Assembly (NCBI GenBank): GCA_905339295.1
Contig: CAJPFI010000017.1
Coordinates: 1 to 64,000 of the forward strand
Direction: 5' to 3'
Source of the DNA: Burkholderiales bacterium
Lineage (GTDB): Bacteria > Pseudomonadota > Gammaproteobacteria > Burkholderiales > Casimicrobiaceae
Length of the DNA: 64,000 bases
Shown here one piece after another: positions 27,068 through 35,018 of this stretch (the stretch's first letter is position 1; each line of letters begins with the position of its first letter). Made by a program: the position numbers and the translations under genes. A model generated the notes under the pieces. The model made no database searches and was not told the origin of the DNA. It worked only from the letters and a program-made list of their open reading frames with translations.

Positions 27068-27577
27068 ATGGTCGACGCCGATTACTGTCGGCTCCTGGCC
27101 CGCTACAACCGCTGGATGAACGAGCGGCTCTACGCCGCCGCGTCCACGCTGCCCGACGACGAGCGCAAGCGCGACCGCGGCGCGTTCTTCGGATCGATCC
27201 ACCGCACGCTCGCGCACATCCTGTGGGGCGACCGCATGTGGCTCGGACGCTTCACGGACGCGCCGCATCCGGTGCCCGCGTTCGGCGCCGACGCGCATCC
27301 GGACTTCGCGGAGCTCATGCGCGAGCGCGAACGGGCCGACCGCGACATCCTCGGCTGGGCCGGACAACTCGCGCCGGCCTGGCTCGCCTCGACGCTCGGG
27401 TACCGCGCGGCCGATGGCAGGCTTCGACGCCTTCCCGCGTGGATCGCGGCGACGCACCTGTTCAATCACGCGACCCACCACCGCGGGCAGGTCACGGCGC
27501 TGCTCATGCAGTCCGGCGTCGATCCCGGCGTGACGGACCTTCCGCGCCTGCCGGGCGTCATCGAGATCGCGGAGTGA
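27068..27577 (+). CDS. DinB family protein (possible thiol-dependent transferase)
   Basis: A 169-aa four-helix-bundle protein of the DinB/YfiT superfamily. The metal-binding His triad is visible: one in SIHRTLAHILWGD near residue 45 and two in NHATHHRGQVTALL near 138. The ATG at 27068 lies 14 nt after the gshA stop, implying co-expression. Related DinB proteins use mycothiol or bacillithiol as cosubstrate; next to a glutathione-synthesis gene a glutathione-linked S-transfer or detoxification role is a reasonable inference, not shown by the sequence. No membrane segment or signal peptide is present. Confidence 0.85.
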   Translation: MVDADYCRLLARYNRWMNERLYAAASTLPDDERKRDRGAFFGSIHRTLAHILWGDRMWLGRFTDAPHPVPAFGADAHPDFAELMRERERADRDILGWAGQLAPAWLASTLGYRAADGRLRRLPAWIAATHLFNHATHHRGQVTALLMQSGVDPGVTDLPRLPGVIEIAE

Positions 27578-27595
27578 CGGATCGGCGCGCCGCAG

Positions 27596-27624
27596 TTGTC
27601 GCGCCCAGTGCCAGCCATTAGACT
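27596..27624 (+). promoter_or_regulatory. Candidate promoter of the Mrp-like antiporter operon
   Basis: TTGTCG (27596-27601) and TAGACT (27619-27624) are separated by 17 bp, each matching four of six consensus bases. They lie in the gap before the ten-gene antiporter operon. Confidence 0.35.
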
Positions 27625-27702
27625 ACAGCGGACGTCGCCGGAAGGATCCGTGGCGACGCGTCCGCCGCCGTTCGACGTGACGCCGGCCCCGGGGAGGCCT
27701 TC

Positions 27703-28179
27703 TTGCTTCGCACCGTCAGCGCCGTCGCAGTGATGTTCGTCTTCTGGATCGTGCTGTCGGGCTACTTCACGCCGTTCCTGCTCGCCTCGGGGCTCGCGTC
27801 GTCGGTCGCCGTCGTGTGGCTCGCCCGCCGGATGGGCATGGTGGACGCCGAGGGACACCCGATCGGCCTCGTGCCGCGGACGGTGTTCTACTGGCCCTGG
27901 CTCGCCAAGGAGATCGCGAAGTCCGCCTGGGACGTCACGAAGGTCATCCTGTCCCCGCGGTTGCCCATCCGGCCCGCGCTGGTGCGTTTCCGGCCCACCC
28001 AGCGCACCGAGGTCGGCCTCGCCACGCACGCGAACTCGATCACGCTCACGCCGGGCACGATCACGATCGACGCGGGGCACGACGAGTTCCTGGTCCACGC
28101 CCTCACGTCCGCGAGCGCGGAGGGCGTCGTGAGCGGCGACATGGACGCCCGCGTCACGCGGTTCGAGCGCGGCGCATGA
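27703..28179 (+). CDS. mrpE: Na+/H+ antiporter subunit E (MrpE)
   Basis: A 158-aa MrpE/MnhE protein. Two N-terminal hydrophobic segments (about 5-40) are followed by a conserved motif (YWPWLAKEIAKSAWDVTKVIL) and a soluble C-terminal domain with ANSITLTPGTITID, the family hallmark. The start is TTG at 27703, supported by a GGGGAGG ribosome-binding sequence 6 nt upstream. It is the first gene of a tightly overlapping operon and its stop overlaps the mrpF start. MrpE supports assembly and activity of the multisubunit cation/proton antiporter. Confidence 0.9.
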   Translation: MLRTVSAVAVMFVFWIVLSGYFTPFLLASGLASSVAVVWLARRMGMVDAEGHPIGLVPRTVFYWPWLAKEIAKSAWDVTKVILSPRLPIRPALVRFRPTQRTEVGLATHANSITLTPGTITIDAGHDEFLVHALTSASAEGVVSGDMDARVTRFERGA

Positions 28180-28466
28180 TGTTCGCCGCCGCGACGCTCG
28201 CGATCATCGTCACGATGGCGCTCGCGATCGTCCGCGCGATCCGCGGCCCGACGGTCTTCGACCGCGCGCAGGCGGGAAACACGACCGGCACGATGGCGGT
28301 GATGCTGCTCGCGGTCATCGGCTTCCTCAACGGCCGGCCGGAGTTCCTCGACCTCGCGATCGTCTACGGGCTGCTCAACCTGGTCGGCACGATCGCGGTC
28401 CTCAAGTTCTTCCGCTACGGCGACCTCGGCGACCCGGGCGAGGGCGAGCCCCCACGCCAGCCATGA
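28176..28466 (+). CDS. mrpF: Na+/H+ antiporter subunit F (MrpF)
   Basis: A 96-aa protein with three membrane helices. It has the MrpF motif RAIRGPTVFDRAQAGNTTG at about residues 20-38 and YGLLNLVGTIAVLKFF near the end. The start is an ATGATG doublet at 28176/28179; the first overlaps the mrpE stop by four bases. Length is typical (80-100 aa). It is a small structural subunit of the Mrp complex. Confidence 0.9.
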   Translation: MMFAAATLAIIVTMALAIVRAIRGPTVFDRAQAGNTTGTMAVMLLAVIGFLNGRPEFLDLAIVYGLLNLVGTIAVLKFFRYGDLGDPGEGEPPRQP

Positions 28467-28792
28467 GCGCGGCACTCGACCTGGCGAGCTGGACGGCCCT
28501 GGCCGCAGGCGGCTTCTTCTGCCTGGTCGGCGGAATCGGCCTGCTGCGCATGCCGGACTTCTACACGCGCGTGCACGCGGCGAGCGTCGCCGAGACGCTC
28601 GGCGTCGGCCTGATGCTCCTCGGACTGATGCTGCAGTCGGGCTTCACGCTCAGCACGGTGAAGCTCGCGATCATCGGGCTCCTGTTCCTCTTCACCAGCC
28701 CGGCCGCGACGAACGCGCTGGCCAAGGCCGGCATGAGCCGCGGCATCCAGCCGCTGCTCGCCTCCCGGGAGCACGAGTCATCGAAGCGCTGA
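28463..28792 (+). CDS. mrpG: Na+/H+ antiporter subunit G (MrpG)
   Basis: A 109-aa MrpG/MnhG protein with three helices. The central family motif is GGIGLLRMPDFYTRVHAASV near residues 22-41, followed by ETLGVGLMLLGL and a final helix LAIIGLLFLFTSPAATNALAKA. Its ATG overlaps the mrpF stop by four bases. MrpG corresponds to MbhC in membrane-bound hydrogenases; the E-F-G order seen here matches both Mrp and MBH operons. Confidence 0.92.
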   Translation: MSAALDLASWTALAAGGFFCLVGGIGLLRMPDFYTRVHAASVAETLGVGLMLLGLMLQSGFTLSTVKLAIIGLLFLFTSPAATNALAKAGMSRGIQPLLASREHESSKR

Positions 28793-28812
28793 CCGTCAAT
28801 GTCCTGCTCACG

Positions 28813-29322
28813 ATGATGGCGGTGGTCGCCACCGCCATGGTGGTCCAGCGGAACCTCTTCGCCGTCGTCGTGCTGGGCGGCATCTACAGCTTCCTGATGG
28901 CGACGGCCCTCGTCGCGCTCGACGCGGTCGACGTCGCGATGACCGAGGCCTCGGTCGGCGCGGGCATCTCGACCGTCCTGCTGCTCGGCGCGCTGCACCT
29001 CGTGCGCGGCGACGAGGCGCGTCCGCTGGGCAGGCCGTGGTTCCCTCTCGCCGTGAGCATCGCGGCGGGAGGCGTGCTGGTCTACGGGACGCTGGGGCTG
29101 TCGGCGTTCTCGGACGCGGACGCCCCGATCCACAGGCACGTCGCGCCGCGCTACATCGAGCAGGCGATGAAGGAAACGGGCGTCCCCAATGTCGTCACCG
29201 CGGTTCTCGCGAGCTACCGGGGCTACGACACGCTCGGCGAGACGACCGTCGTGTTCACGGCCGGCATCGGCGTCATCGCGCTGCTCCGGCAGAGGCGGCG
29301 CAAGGACCGGGACCGGAAATGA
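28813..29322 (+). CDS. DUF4040 subunit (MbhD/MbhE-like, equivalent to the MrpA C-terminal region)
   Basis: A 169-aa membrane protein with about five helices. The first half (VLGGIYSFLMATALVALDAV, then DVAMTEASVGAGISTVLLL) is the DUF4040/MbhD pattern. The C-terminal half (VVTAVLASYRGYDTLGETTV) is the MbhE-like segment that ends MrpA in canonical Mrp systems. Here it is a separate gene, so the MrpA long chain is split as in MBH/MBX complexes. The start is uncertain: in-frame residues upstream (IEALTVNVLLT) look family-like but have no ATG/GTG/TTG, so ATG 28813 is used. Translational coupling to mrpG is possible. Confidence 0.85.
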   Translation: MMAVVATAMVVQRNLFAVVVLGGIYSFLMATALVALDAVDVAMTEASVGAGISTVLLLGALHLVRGDEARPLGRPWFPLAVSIAAGGVLVYGTLGLSAFSDADAPIHRHVAPRYIEQAMKETGVPNVVTAVLASYRGYDTLGETTVVFTAGIGVIALLRQRRRKDRDRK

Positions 29323-29750
29323 GAGGCTACCTCGTCCTCCGGGTCGTGGCGAAGATCATCGTCCCGTTCATGCTGCTGTTCGCGCTGTACGTGCAGTTCC
29401 ACGGCGACTTCGGCCCGGGCGGCGGCTTCCAGGCGGGCGTCATCGCCGCCGCCGCGATCATCTTCTACGCGCTGATCTTCGGCCTGCCCGCCGCGCGACG
29501 GGTCGTCCCCGATCGAGTCGTCGAGTCGGGGATCGCGGCGGGCGTGCTCGTCTACGCCGGCGTCGGCGTCGCCGGCCTGCTGCTCGGCGGCAACTACCTC
29601 GACTACTTCGTGCTCGACCCCGATCCGGTGTCCGGCCAGCACCGCGGCATCTTCTGGGTCGAGGCCGGCGTCTTCATCACCGTGTCGAGCGTGATGCTCA
29701 AGATCTTCTACATGTTCGCCGGCCGCCAGCGCAAGGGGGACGACGGGTGA
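29319..29750 (+). CDS. mrpB: Na+/H+ antiporter subunit B (MrpB/MnhB)
   Basis: A 143-aa protein with four membrane helices. The MnhB motif FHGDFGPGGGFQAGVIAA is at about residues 27-44 and GIFWVEAGVFITVSSVMLKI near 110-130. The start overlaps the stop of the DUF4040 gene by four bases (ATGA). In the MBH nomenclature it corresponds to MbhF. Confidence 0.92.
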   Translation: MRGYLVLRVVAKIIVPFMLLFALYVQFHGDFGPGGGFQAGVIAAAAIIFYALIFGLPAARRVVPDRVVESGIAAGVLVYAGVGVAGLLLGGNYLDYFVLDPDPVSGQHRGIFWVEAGVFITVSSVMLKIFYMFAGRQRKGDDG

Positions 29751-30118
29751 GCGCGCTCGACCACTACAGCTACTGGGTCACGATCTTCCTGCTCGTCGCG
29801 GGGCTGTTCATCGTCATTGCGCGCGGCAACTTCATCAAGAAGCTGATCGGCCTGTCGATCTTCCAGACCTCGGTCTACCTGCTCTACATCGCGCCGGGCA
29901 AGCTGATCGGCGGGACGGCGCCGATCGTCGGCGCGGGCTTCCAGGTCTATTCGAACCCGCTGCCCCACGTGCTCATCCTGACCGCGATCGTGGTGGGCAT
30001 CGCGACGCTCGCGCTCGGCCTCGCGCTCGTCGTGCGCATACGCGAGGCCTACGGCAGCATCGAGGAGGACGAGATCCTGCGCGCCGAGCAGTCCGCCGCC
30101 CGCGACGACGCGACGTGA
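29747..30118 (+). CDS. mrpC: Na+/H+ antiporter subunit C (MrpC, NuoK-like)
   Basis: A 123-aa NuoK-like subunit with three helices. It shows RGNFIKKLIGLSIFQTSVYL at about residues 23-42 and NPLPHVLILTAIVVGIATLA, the conserved P-H-x-L-x-L-T-x-I-V motif, near 75-95. The start is GTG at 29747 overlapping the mrpB stop (GTGA), preceded by AAGGGGG. It links the MrpB and MrpD subunits in the proton channel. Confidence 0.92.
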   Translation: MSALDHYSYWVTIFLLVAGLFIVIARGNFIKKLIGLSIFQTSVYLLYIAPGKLIGGTAPIVGAGFQVYSNPLPHVLILTAIVVGIATLALGLALVVRIREAYGSIEEDEILRAEQSAARDDAT

Positions 30119-31599
30119 TCGACGGCACCCATCTGCCGGTCCTGCAGGTCGTGGTGCCGCTCCTCTGCGCGCCGCTCATCGTGCTCGTCCGCGGCGGCCG
30201 GATCGGCTGGGCGATCGCCACCGCGGCGAGCGTCTTCTTCCTCGCCTCGTCGCTCGCGATCCTGCTCGAGGTCCAGCGCGTGGGCGTCATCAGCTACGCG
30301 ATCGGAAGCTGGCCGCCCCCCTGGGGCATCGAGTACCGGATCGACGCGGCGAACGCCTTCATGCTCGTGCTGCTCGGGCTCGTGGCCTCGGTGGTCGCGC
30401 CGTACGCGTGGGCGAGCGTGAGGGCCGAGATCCCCCGGGACAACCACTACCTTTTCTACGCGCTCTATTGCCTCGCGCTCGCCGGCCTGGGGGGCATCGC
30501 CGTGACCGGCGACGCGTTCAACCTGTTCGTGTTCCTCGAGATCTCGTCGCTCGCGAGCTACGTGCTGATCGCGCTCGACCGCGACCGGCGCGCGCTGCTC
30601 GCCGCCTACCAGTACCTGATCCTCGGGACGATCGGCGCAACGTTCATCGTGATCGGCGTGGGCCTGCTCTACCTGATGACCGGGACGCTCAACCTCGCGG
30701 ACATCGCCTCGCGCCTGGGCGACGTCCGCCAGGCCCGCCCGGTGCTGGCGGCCCTCGCGTTCCTGACGGTCGGCATCTCGCTCAAGGCCGCGCTGTTCCC
30801 GCTGCACATGTGGCTGCCCGGCGCGTACGCTCACGCGCCGTCGGCCGTGTCGGCGCTGCTCGCGGCGACGGCGACCAAGGTGTCGGTCTACGTGCTGCTG
30901 CGTTTCTACTTCTCTGTGTTCGGCACGACGGCCGTCTTCGCCGCGATGCCGATGGGCGACGTGCTGCTCGCGCTGTCGATCGCGGCGATGATCGTCGCCT
31001 CGGCCGCCGCCGCCTTCCAGACCGACCTCAAGCGCCTGCTCGCCTATTCGAGCGTGGCCCAGATCGGCTACATCACGCTAGGCGTCAGCTTCGCGACCGC
31101 GACCGGGCTCACCGGCGGGATCGTGCATCTGTTCAACCACGGCGTGACCAAGGGCGCCCTGTTCATGCTCGTCGGCGCGATCGCCTTCCGGCTGGGCAGC
31201 TCGCGCATCGACCGCATGGCCGGCCTCGCCCGGTCGATGCCGCTGACCTGCGCCGGCATCGTCGTCGGCGGATTGGGACTGATCGGCGTGCCGGGCACCG
31301 CGGGCTTCGTGTCCAAGTGGTACCTCGTGCTCGCCGCGATCGAGGCGGGCTCGTGGGTGATCGCGTTCGTCGTGGTGGCGAGCTCGCTGATCGCCGTGGC
31401 CTACGTCTGGCGCTTCGTCGAGGTCGCCTACTTCCGCCCGCCTTCCGAGGAGACCGCGCGCCTGAAGGAACCGCCCGCCGCGCTGCTCGTCCCCGCCGGC
31501 GTCCTGCTCGCCGCGTCCGTGTACTTCGGGGTCGAGCCCTCGTTGACGCTCGGCGCCGCGTACGGGGCGGCCGAGGCGCTGCTCGCGGGCCCCCGATGA
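30115..31599 (+). CDS. Na+/H+ antiporter subunit D, copy 1 (MrpD-like)
   Basis: A 494-aa protein with about 14 membrane helices, of the Nuo L/M/N-MrpD family. The channel Glu is in GDAFNLFVFLEISSLASYVL near residue 137; the Lys helix is in VGISLKAALFPLHMWLPGAY near 220. Later blocks DLKRLLAYSSVAQIGYITLG and GVPGTAGFVSKWYLV are intact. The start is GTG at 30115 overlapping the mrpC stop. It is predicted to carry proton/cation antiport. It is the first of three such subunits in this operon. Confidence 0.92.
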   Translation: MIDGTHLPVLQVVVPLLCAPLIVLVRGGRIGWAIATAASVFFLASSLAILLEVQRVGVISYAIGSWPPPWGIEYRIDAANAFMLVLLGLVASVVAPYAWASVRAEIPRDNHYLFYALYCLALAGLGGIAVTGDAFNLFVFLEISSLASYVLIALDRDRRALLAAYQYLILGTIGATFIVIGVGLLYLMTGTLNLADIASRLGDVRQARPVLAALAFLTVGISLKAALFPLHMWLPGAYAHAPSAVSALLAATATKVSVYVLLRFYFSVFGTTAVFAAMPMGDVLLALSIAAMIVASAAAAFQTDLKRLLAYSSVAQIGYITLGVSFATATGLTGGIVHLFNHGVTKGALFMLVGAIAFRLGSSRIDRMAGLARSMPLTCAGIVVGGLGLIGVPGTAGFVSKWYLVLAAIEAGSWVIAFVVVASSLIAVAYVWRFVEVAYFRPPSEETARLKEPPAALLVPAGVLLAASVYFGVEPSLTLGAAYGAAEALLAGPR

Positions 31600-33062
31600 A
31601 TCCCGAGACCGCCGTCCTGGTCGCCGTCTCCCTCCCGCTCGCGGGCGCGGCGCTGATCGCGCTCGCGCGCCGGTCGCCCGACGCGCGCGAAGGCGCGACG
31701 CTCGTCACCGGCGTCGCGCTGTTCGCGACGGTGGCGTCGCTGATCGCGCCGGTGCAGGCGGGCCTGCGTCCCTCGGTCGCGCTCGTCGAAATGCTGCCCG
31801 GAATGCCCATCGCGTTCACGGTCGAGCCGCTCGGGCTCCTGTTCGCGCTGGTCGCGTCCGGGCTGTGGATCGTGAACTCGCTCTACTCGATCGGCTACAT
31901 GCGCGCCAACGAAGAGCGAAACCAGACGCGCTTCTACGTGTGCTTCGCCGGCGCGATCGCGGCGACGATGGGCGTGGCGTTCGCCGCGAACGGACTCACG
32001 CTGTTCCTGTTCTACGAGATGCTCACGCTGGTGACCTATCCGCTGGTCACCCACCACGGCACCGAGGAGGCGAAGCGGGGCGGCCGCGTCTACCTCGGCG
32101 TGCTGCTCTCGACGTCGATCATGTTCTTCCTGTTCGCGCTCGTGATCACCTGGCACGCGGCGGGGACGCTCGACTTCGTCCCGGGCGGCATCCTCTCCGG
32201 CCGGCTCGGCAACGCCGCGCTCGGCGGCCTCCTCGCGCTGTACATGTTCGGCATCGGCAAGGCCGCGCTGATGCCGTTCCACCGCTGGCTGCCCGCGGCG
32301 ATGGTGGCGCCCACGCCGGTGAGCGCGCTGCTGCACGCCGTGGCGGTCGTCAAGGCCGGCGTGTTCACGGTGGTCAAGGTGATCGTCTACGTGTTCGGCG
32401 TCGATTCGATCCGGGGCCTCGCGAGCGTCGACTGGCTGCCCACGGTCGCGGCCTTCACGATCGTCGCGGCGTCGATCGTCGCGCTGCGCTCGGACAACCT
32501 GAAGCGGCGGCTCGCGTATTCGACCGTGAGCCAGCTTTCCTACGTGATCCTGGCTGCGGCGCTGCTCACGCCCCTCTCCGTCGTCGGCGCGGCGCTGCAC
32601 ATCGCCGCCCACGCGTTCGGCAAGATCACGCTGTTCTTCGCCGCCGGGGCGATCTACACCGCCGCGCACAAGACCGAGGTCAGCCAGCTCGACGGCATCG
32701 GCCGGCGCATGCCGTGGACGATGGGTGCGTTCGCCGTCGGCGCCGTGTCGATGGTCGGACTGCCGCCGACCGCCGGCTTCGTGAGCAAGTGGTTCATCCT
32801 GTCGGGCGCGTACGACGCCGGCCACTGGGTGGCCGTGGGCACGATCGCCGCGAGCACGCTGCTGAGCGCGGGCTACCTGCTGCCGATCGTGTTCCGCGCC
32901 TTCTTCCGCCCGGCCGGCGACGACGGCGGCCACGCGCACGGCGAGGCGCCGATGCCGATGGTCGTCGCGATGGTGGCGACGGCCGCGGCGACGCTGCTCA
33001 TGTTCGTCTTCGCCGACCTGCCGCTGTCGCTCGCGCGCCAGCTCGTCGGAGGCCAGGCATGA
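31596..33062 (+). CDS. Na+/H+ antiporter subunit D, copy 2 (MrpA-N/MrpD-like)
   Basis: A 488-aa proton-channel subunit with about 14 helices. It has SGLWIVNSLYSIGYMRANEE near residue 88, the channel Glu in LTLFLFYEMLTLVTYPLVTH near 138, and the Lys/His block GIGKAALMPFHRWLPAAMVA near 225. A His-rich loop (GGHAHGEAPMP) precedes the last helix. The ATG at 31596 overlaps copy 1 by four bases. It resembles the second D-like subunit of Mbh/Mbx-type or group-2 Mrp operons. Confidence 0.9.
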   Translation: MNPETAVLVAVSLPLAGAALIALARRSPDAREGATLVTGVALFATVASLIAPVQAGLRPSVALVEMLPGMPIAFTVEPLGLLFALVASGLWIVNSLYSIGYMRANEERNQTRFYVCFAGAIAATMGVAFAANGLTLFLFYEMLTLVTYPLVTHHGTEEAKRGGRVYLGVLLSTSIMFFLFALVITWHAAGTLDFVPGGILSGRLGNAALGGLLALYMFGIGKAALMPFHRWLPAAMVAPTPVSALLHAVAVVKAGVFTVVKVIVYVFGVDSIRGLASVDWLPTVAAFTIVAASIVALRSDNLKRRLAYSTVSQLSYVILAAALLTPLSVVGAALHIAAHAFGKITLFFAAGAIYTAAHKTEVSQLDGIGRRMPWTMGAFAVGAVSMVGLPPTAGFVSKWFILSGAYDAGHWVAVGTIAASTLLSAGYLLPIVFRAFFRPAGDDGGHAHGEAPMPMVVAMVATAAATLLMFVFADLPLSLARQLVGGQA

Positions 33063-33313
33063 GGGAACGAACGCATTGGCTCGTCCGTCCGCGCACGATC
33101 CGGACGCTGTGGGCGGTCTTCATCGCGGCGCTCGCGCTGACGGTGGCGGCCGGCGCGTTCGTCGGCGCGGAGGAACACGAGGGCCTGCCGGGCATGTTCG
33201 GCTTCGGCGCGTGGTTCGGCTTCGGCGCGTGCGCGGCGCTGATCCTGTTCGCCAAGGGACTCGGGGTCTTCCTGAAGCGTCCGGACACCTATTACGAGCG
33301 CCGCGATGATTGA
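33059..33313 (+). CDS. Small two-helix membrane protein within the antiporter operon
   Basis: An 84-aa protein with two predicted membrane helices (about 16-32 and 45-66, the latter GFGAWFGFGACAALILFAKG) and a charged C-terminus (KRPDTYYERRDD). Its start overlaps copy 2 of the D-like subunit, and its 3' end overlaps the start of copy 3 by 8 nt, so it is translated as part of the operon. I do not recognise a named family; it is a likely accessory subunit of the antiporter. Confidence 0.75.
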   Translation: MRERTHWLVRPRTIRTLWAVFIAALALTVAAGAFVGAEEHEGLPGMFGFGAWFGFGACAALILFAKGLGVFLKRPDTYYERRDD

Positions 33314-34988
33314 GCTCCTGCACCCCGGGCTGCTCCTCGTCGCCGCCGGCCTCGTGCTGGCGACGCTGTCCGGCCGCGCACGCGCCGTGCTGACGCTCGT
33401 CGCCCCGGCCGCGGCCGTGGCCCTGGTGCTCGCCGCGCCGGACGGCGTTGCCTGGCGCGGCACGTTCCTCGGCTACCCGGTCGTCCCCTACGCGCTCGAC
33501 GCGCTGTCGCGCCTGTTCGCCCTCGTCTTCGCGGTCATGGCGTTCGGCGGAGGGCTGTTCGCGCTCGGGCAGGCGAGCCGCGTCGAGGTTCCCGCGGCGT
33601 TCGTCTACGCGGGATCGGCGATCGGCGTGACGCTGGCCGGCGACCTGCTGACCGTCTTCGTCTTCTGGGAGTTGATGGCGATCGGCTCGACGCTCGTGAT
33701 CTGGAGCGCGGGAACGGCGTCCGCCTACCGGGCGAGCATGCGCTACCTGATGGTCCACCTGCTCGGCGGCGTCGTGCTCATGGCCGGCATCGCCGGACAC
33801 GTCGCCGACACGGGCTCCACCGCGTTCACGCGCATCGCGCTCGATTCTCCCGCCCACTGGCTCATCCTCGCCGGGTTCCTCCTGAACGCGGGGGCGCCGC
33901 CCCTGTCCGCGTGGCTGCCCGACGCGTACCCGGAGGCGTCGTGGAGCGGCACCGTGTTCCTGTCGGCCTTCACGACCAAGACGGCGGTCTACGTGCTGCT
34001 GCGCGCGTTCCCCGGCGCCGAGCTCCTCGTGTTCGTCGGGCTGTTCATGATCTTCTACGGCATCGTGTACGCGCTGCTCGAGAACGACATGCGCCGCATC
34101 CTCGCCTACAGCATCGTGAACCAGGTCGGATTCATGATCGTCGGCATCGGCATCGGGACCGAGATGTCGCTCAACGGCGCGGCCGCGCACGCGTTCACGC
34201 ACATCCTCTACAAGGCGCTGCTGCTGATGTCGGCCGGCGCCGTGCTCTACGAGACCGGGCGCCGCAAGTGCACCGACCTGGGCGGCCTGTTCCGCACGAT
34301 GCCGCTCACGATGGTCTGCGGCACGATCGGCGCGCTGTCGATCTCGTCGTTCCCGCTCACGTCGGGATTCGTGAGCAAGTCGATGGTCGCGCAGGCGGCG
34401 CTGGACGGGCATCTCGAGATCGTGTGGCTGCTTCTCGCCGCGGCGTCGGCAGGCGTGTTCCTGCACGCGGGCATCAAGTTCCCGTGGTTCGTGTTCTTCC
34501 AGAAGGACTCCGGGCTGCGCCCGCCCGACCCCCCGTGGAGCCAGCGCCTCGCGATGGTTCTCTTCGCCGCGCTCTGCATCGGGCTGGGCGTGTTCTACGC
34601 GCCGCTCTACCGCCTGCTGCCCTACCCGGCGGACTACGTCCCCTACACGGGCGCGCACGTCGTCGAGATGCTCCAGCTCCTGCTGTTCTCGGGACTCGCG
34701 TTCTTCGTCATGCTGCCGATGCTCAAGCGGACGCTGACGATCACGCTCGACACCGACTGGCTCTACCGCAGGGCAGGACCGGCGCTGGCAGGCGCGCTCC
34801 GGGCGGGAATCGGATCCATCGACCGCGCCATCCGGCGCGTCACCCTCGGAACACTCGGCGCCGGGATGGGCGTGCTGTCGCGCGGGCTGGGCGACCGCGG
34901 GCAACTCGCCCGCGCCTACAGCACCGGCAACATGGTGCTGTGGGTGGCGATCCTCCTGGTGTTCTACCTGATCCTCTACTTCGCCTGA
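33306..34988 (+). CDS. Na+/H+ antiporter subunit D, copy 3 (NuoN/MrpD-like)
   Basis: A 560-aa membrane protein, the most divergent and longest of the three. The channel Glu is in GDLLTVFVFWELMAIGSTLV near residue 122, Lys in SAFTTKTAVYVLLRAF near 225, and the block DMRRILAYSIVNQVGFMIVG near 262. An extra C-terminal stretch of about 80 residues contains an amphipathic segment and a final helix (NMVLWVAILLVFYLILYFA). It is last in the operon and runs toward xerC, leaving a 30-nt convergent gap. Together the operon encodes E, F, G, a DUF4040 subunit, B, C and three D-like subunits. Confidence 0.9.
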   Translation: MIELLHPGLLLVAAGLVLATLSGRARAVLTLVAPAAAVALVLAAPDGVAWRGTFLGYPVVPYALDALSRLFALVFAVMAFGGGLFALGQASRVEVPAAFVYAGSAIGVTLAGDLLTVFVFWELMAIGSTLVIWSAGTASAYRASMRYLMVHLLGGVVLMAGIAGHVADTGSTAFTRIALDSPAHWLILAGFLLNAGAPPLSAWLPDAYPEASWSGTVFLSAFTTKTAVYVLLRAFPGAELLVFVGLFMIFYGIVYALLENDMRRILAYSIVNQVGFMIVGIGIGTEMSLNGAAAHAFTHILYKALLLMSAGAVLYETGRRKCTDLGGLFRTMPLTMVCGTIGALSISSFPLTSGFVSKSMVAQAALDGHLEIVWLLLAAASAGVFLHAGIKFPWFVFFQKDSGLRPPDPPWSQRLAMVLFAALCIGLGVFYAPLYRLLPYPADYVPYTGAHVVEMLQLLLFSGLAFFVMLPMLKRTLTITLDTDWLYRRAGPALAGALRAGIGSIDRAIRRVTLGTLGAGMGVLSRGLGDRGQLARAYSTGNMVLWVAILLVFYLILYFA

Positions 34989-35018
34989 TCGCCCGCCCGG
35001 TCGCGAGCGCCTCCCGGC

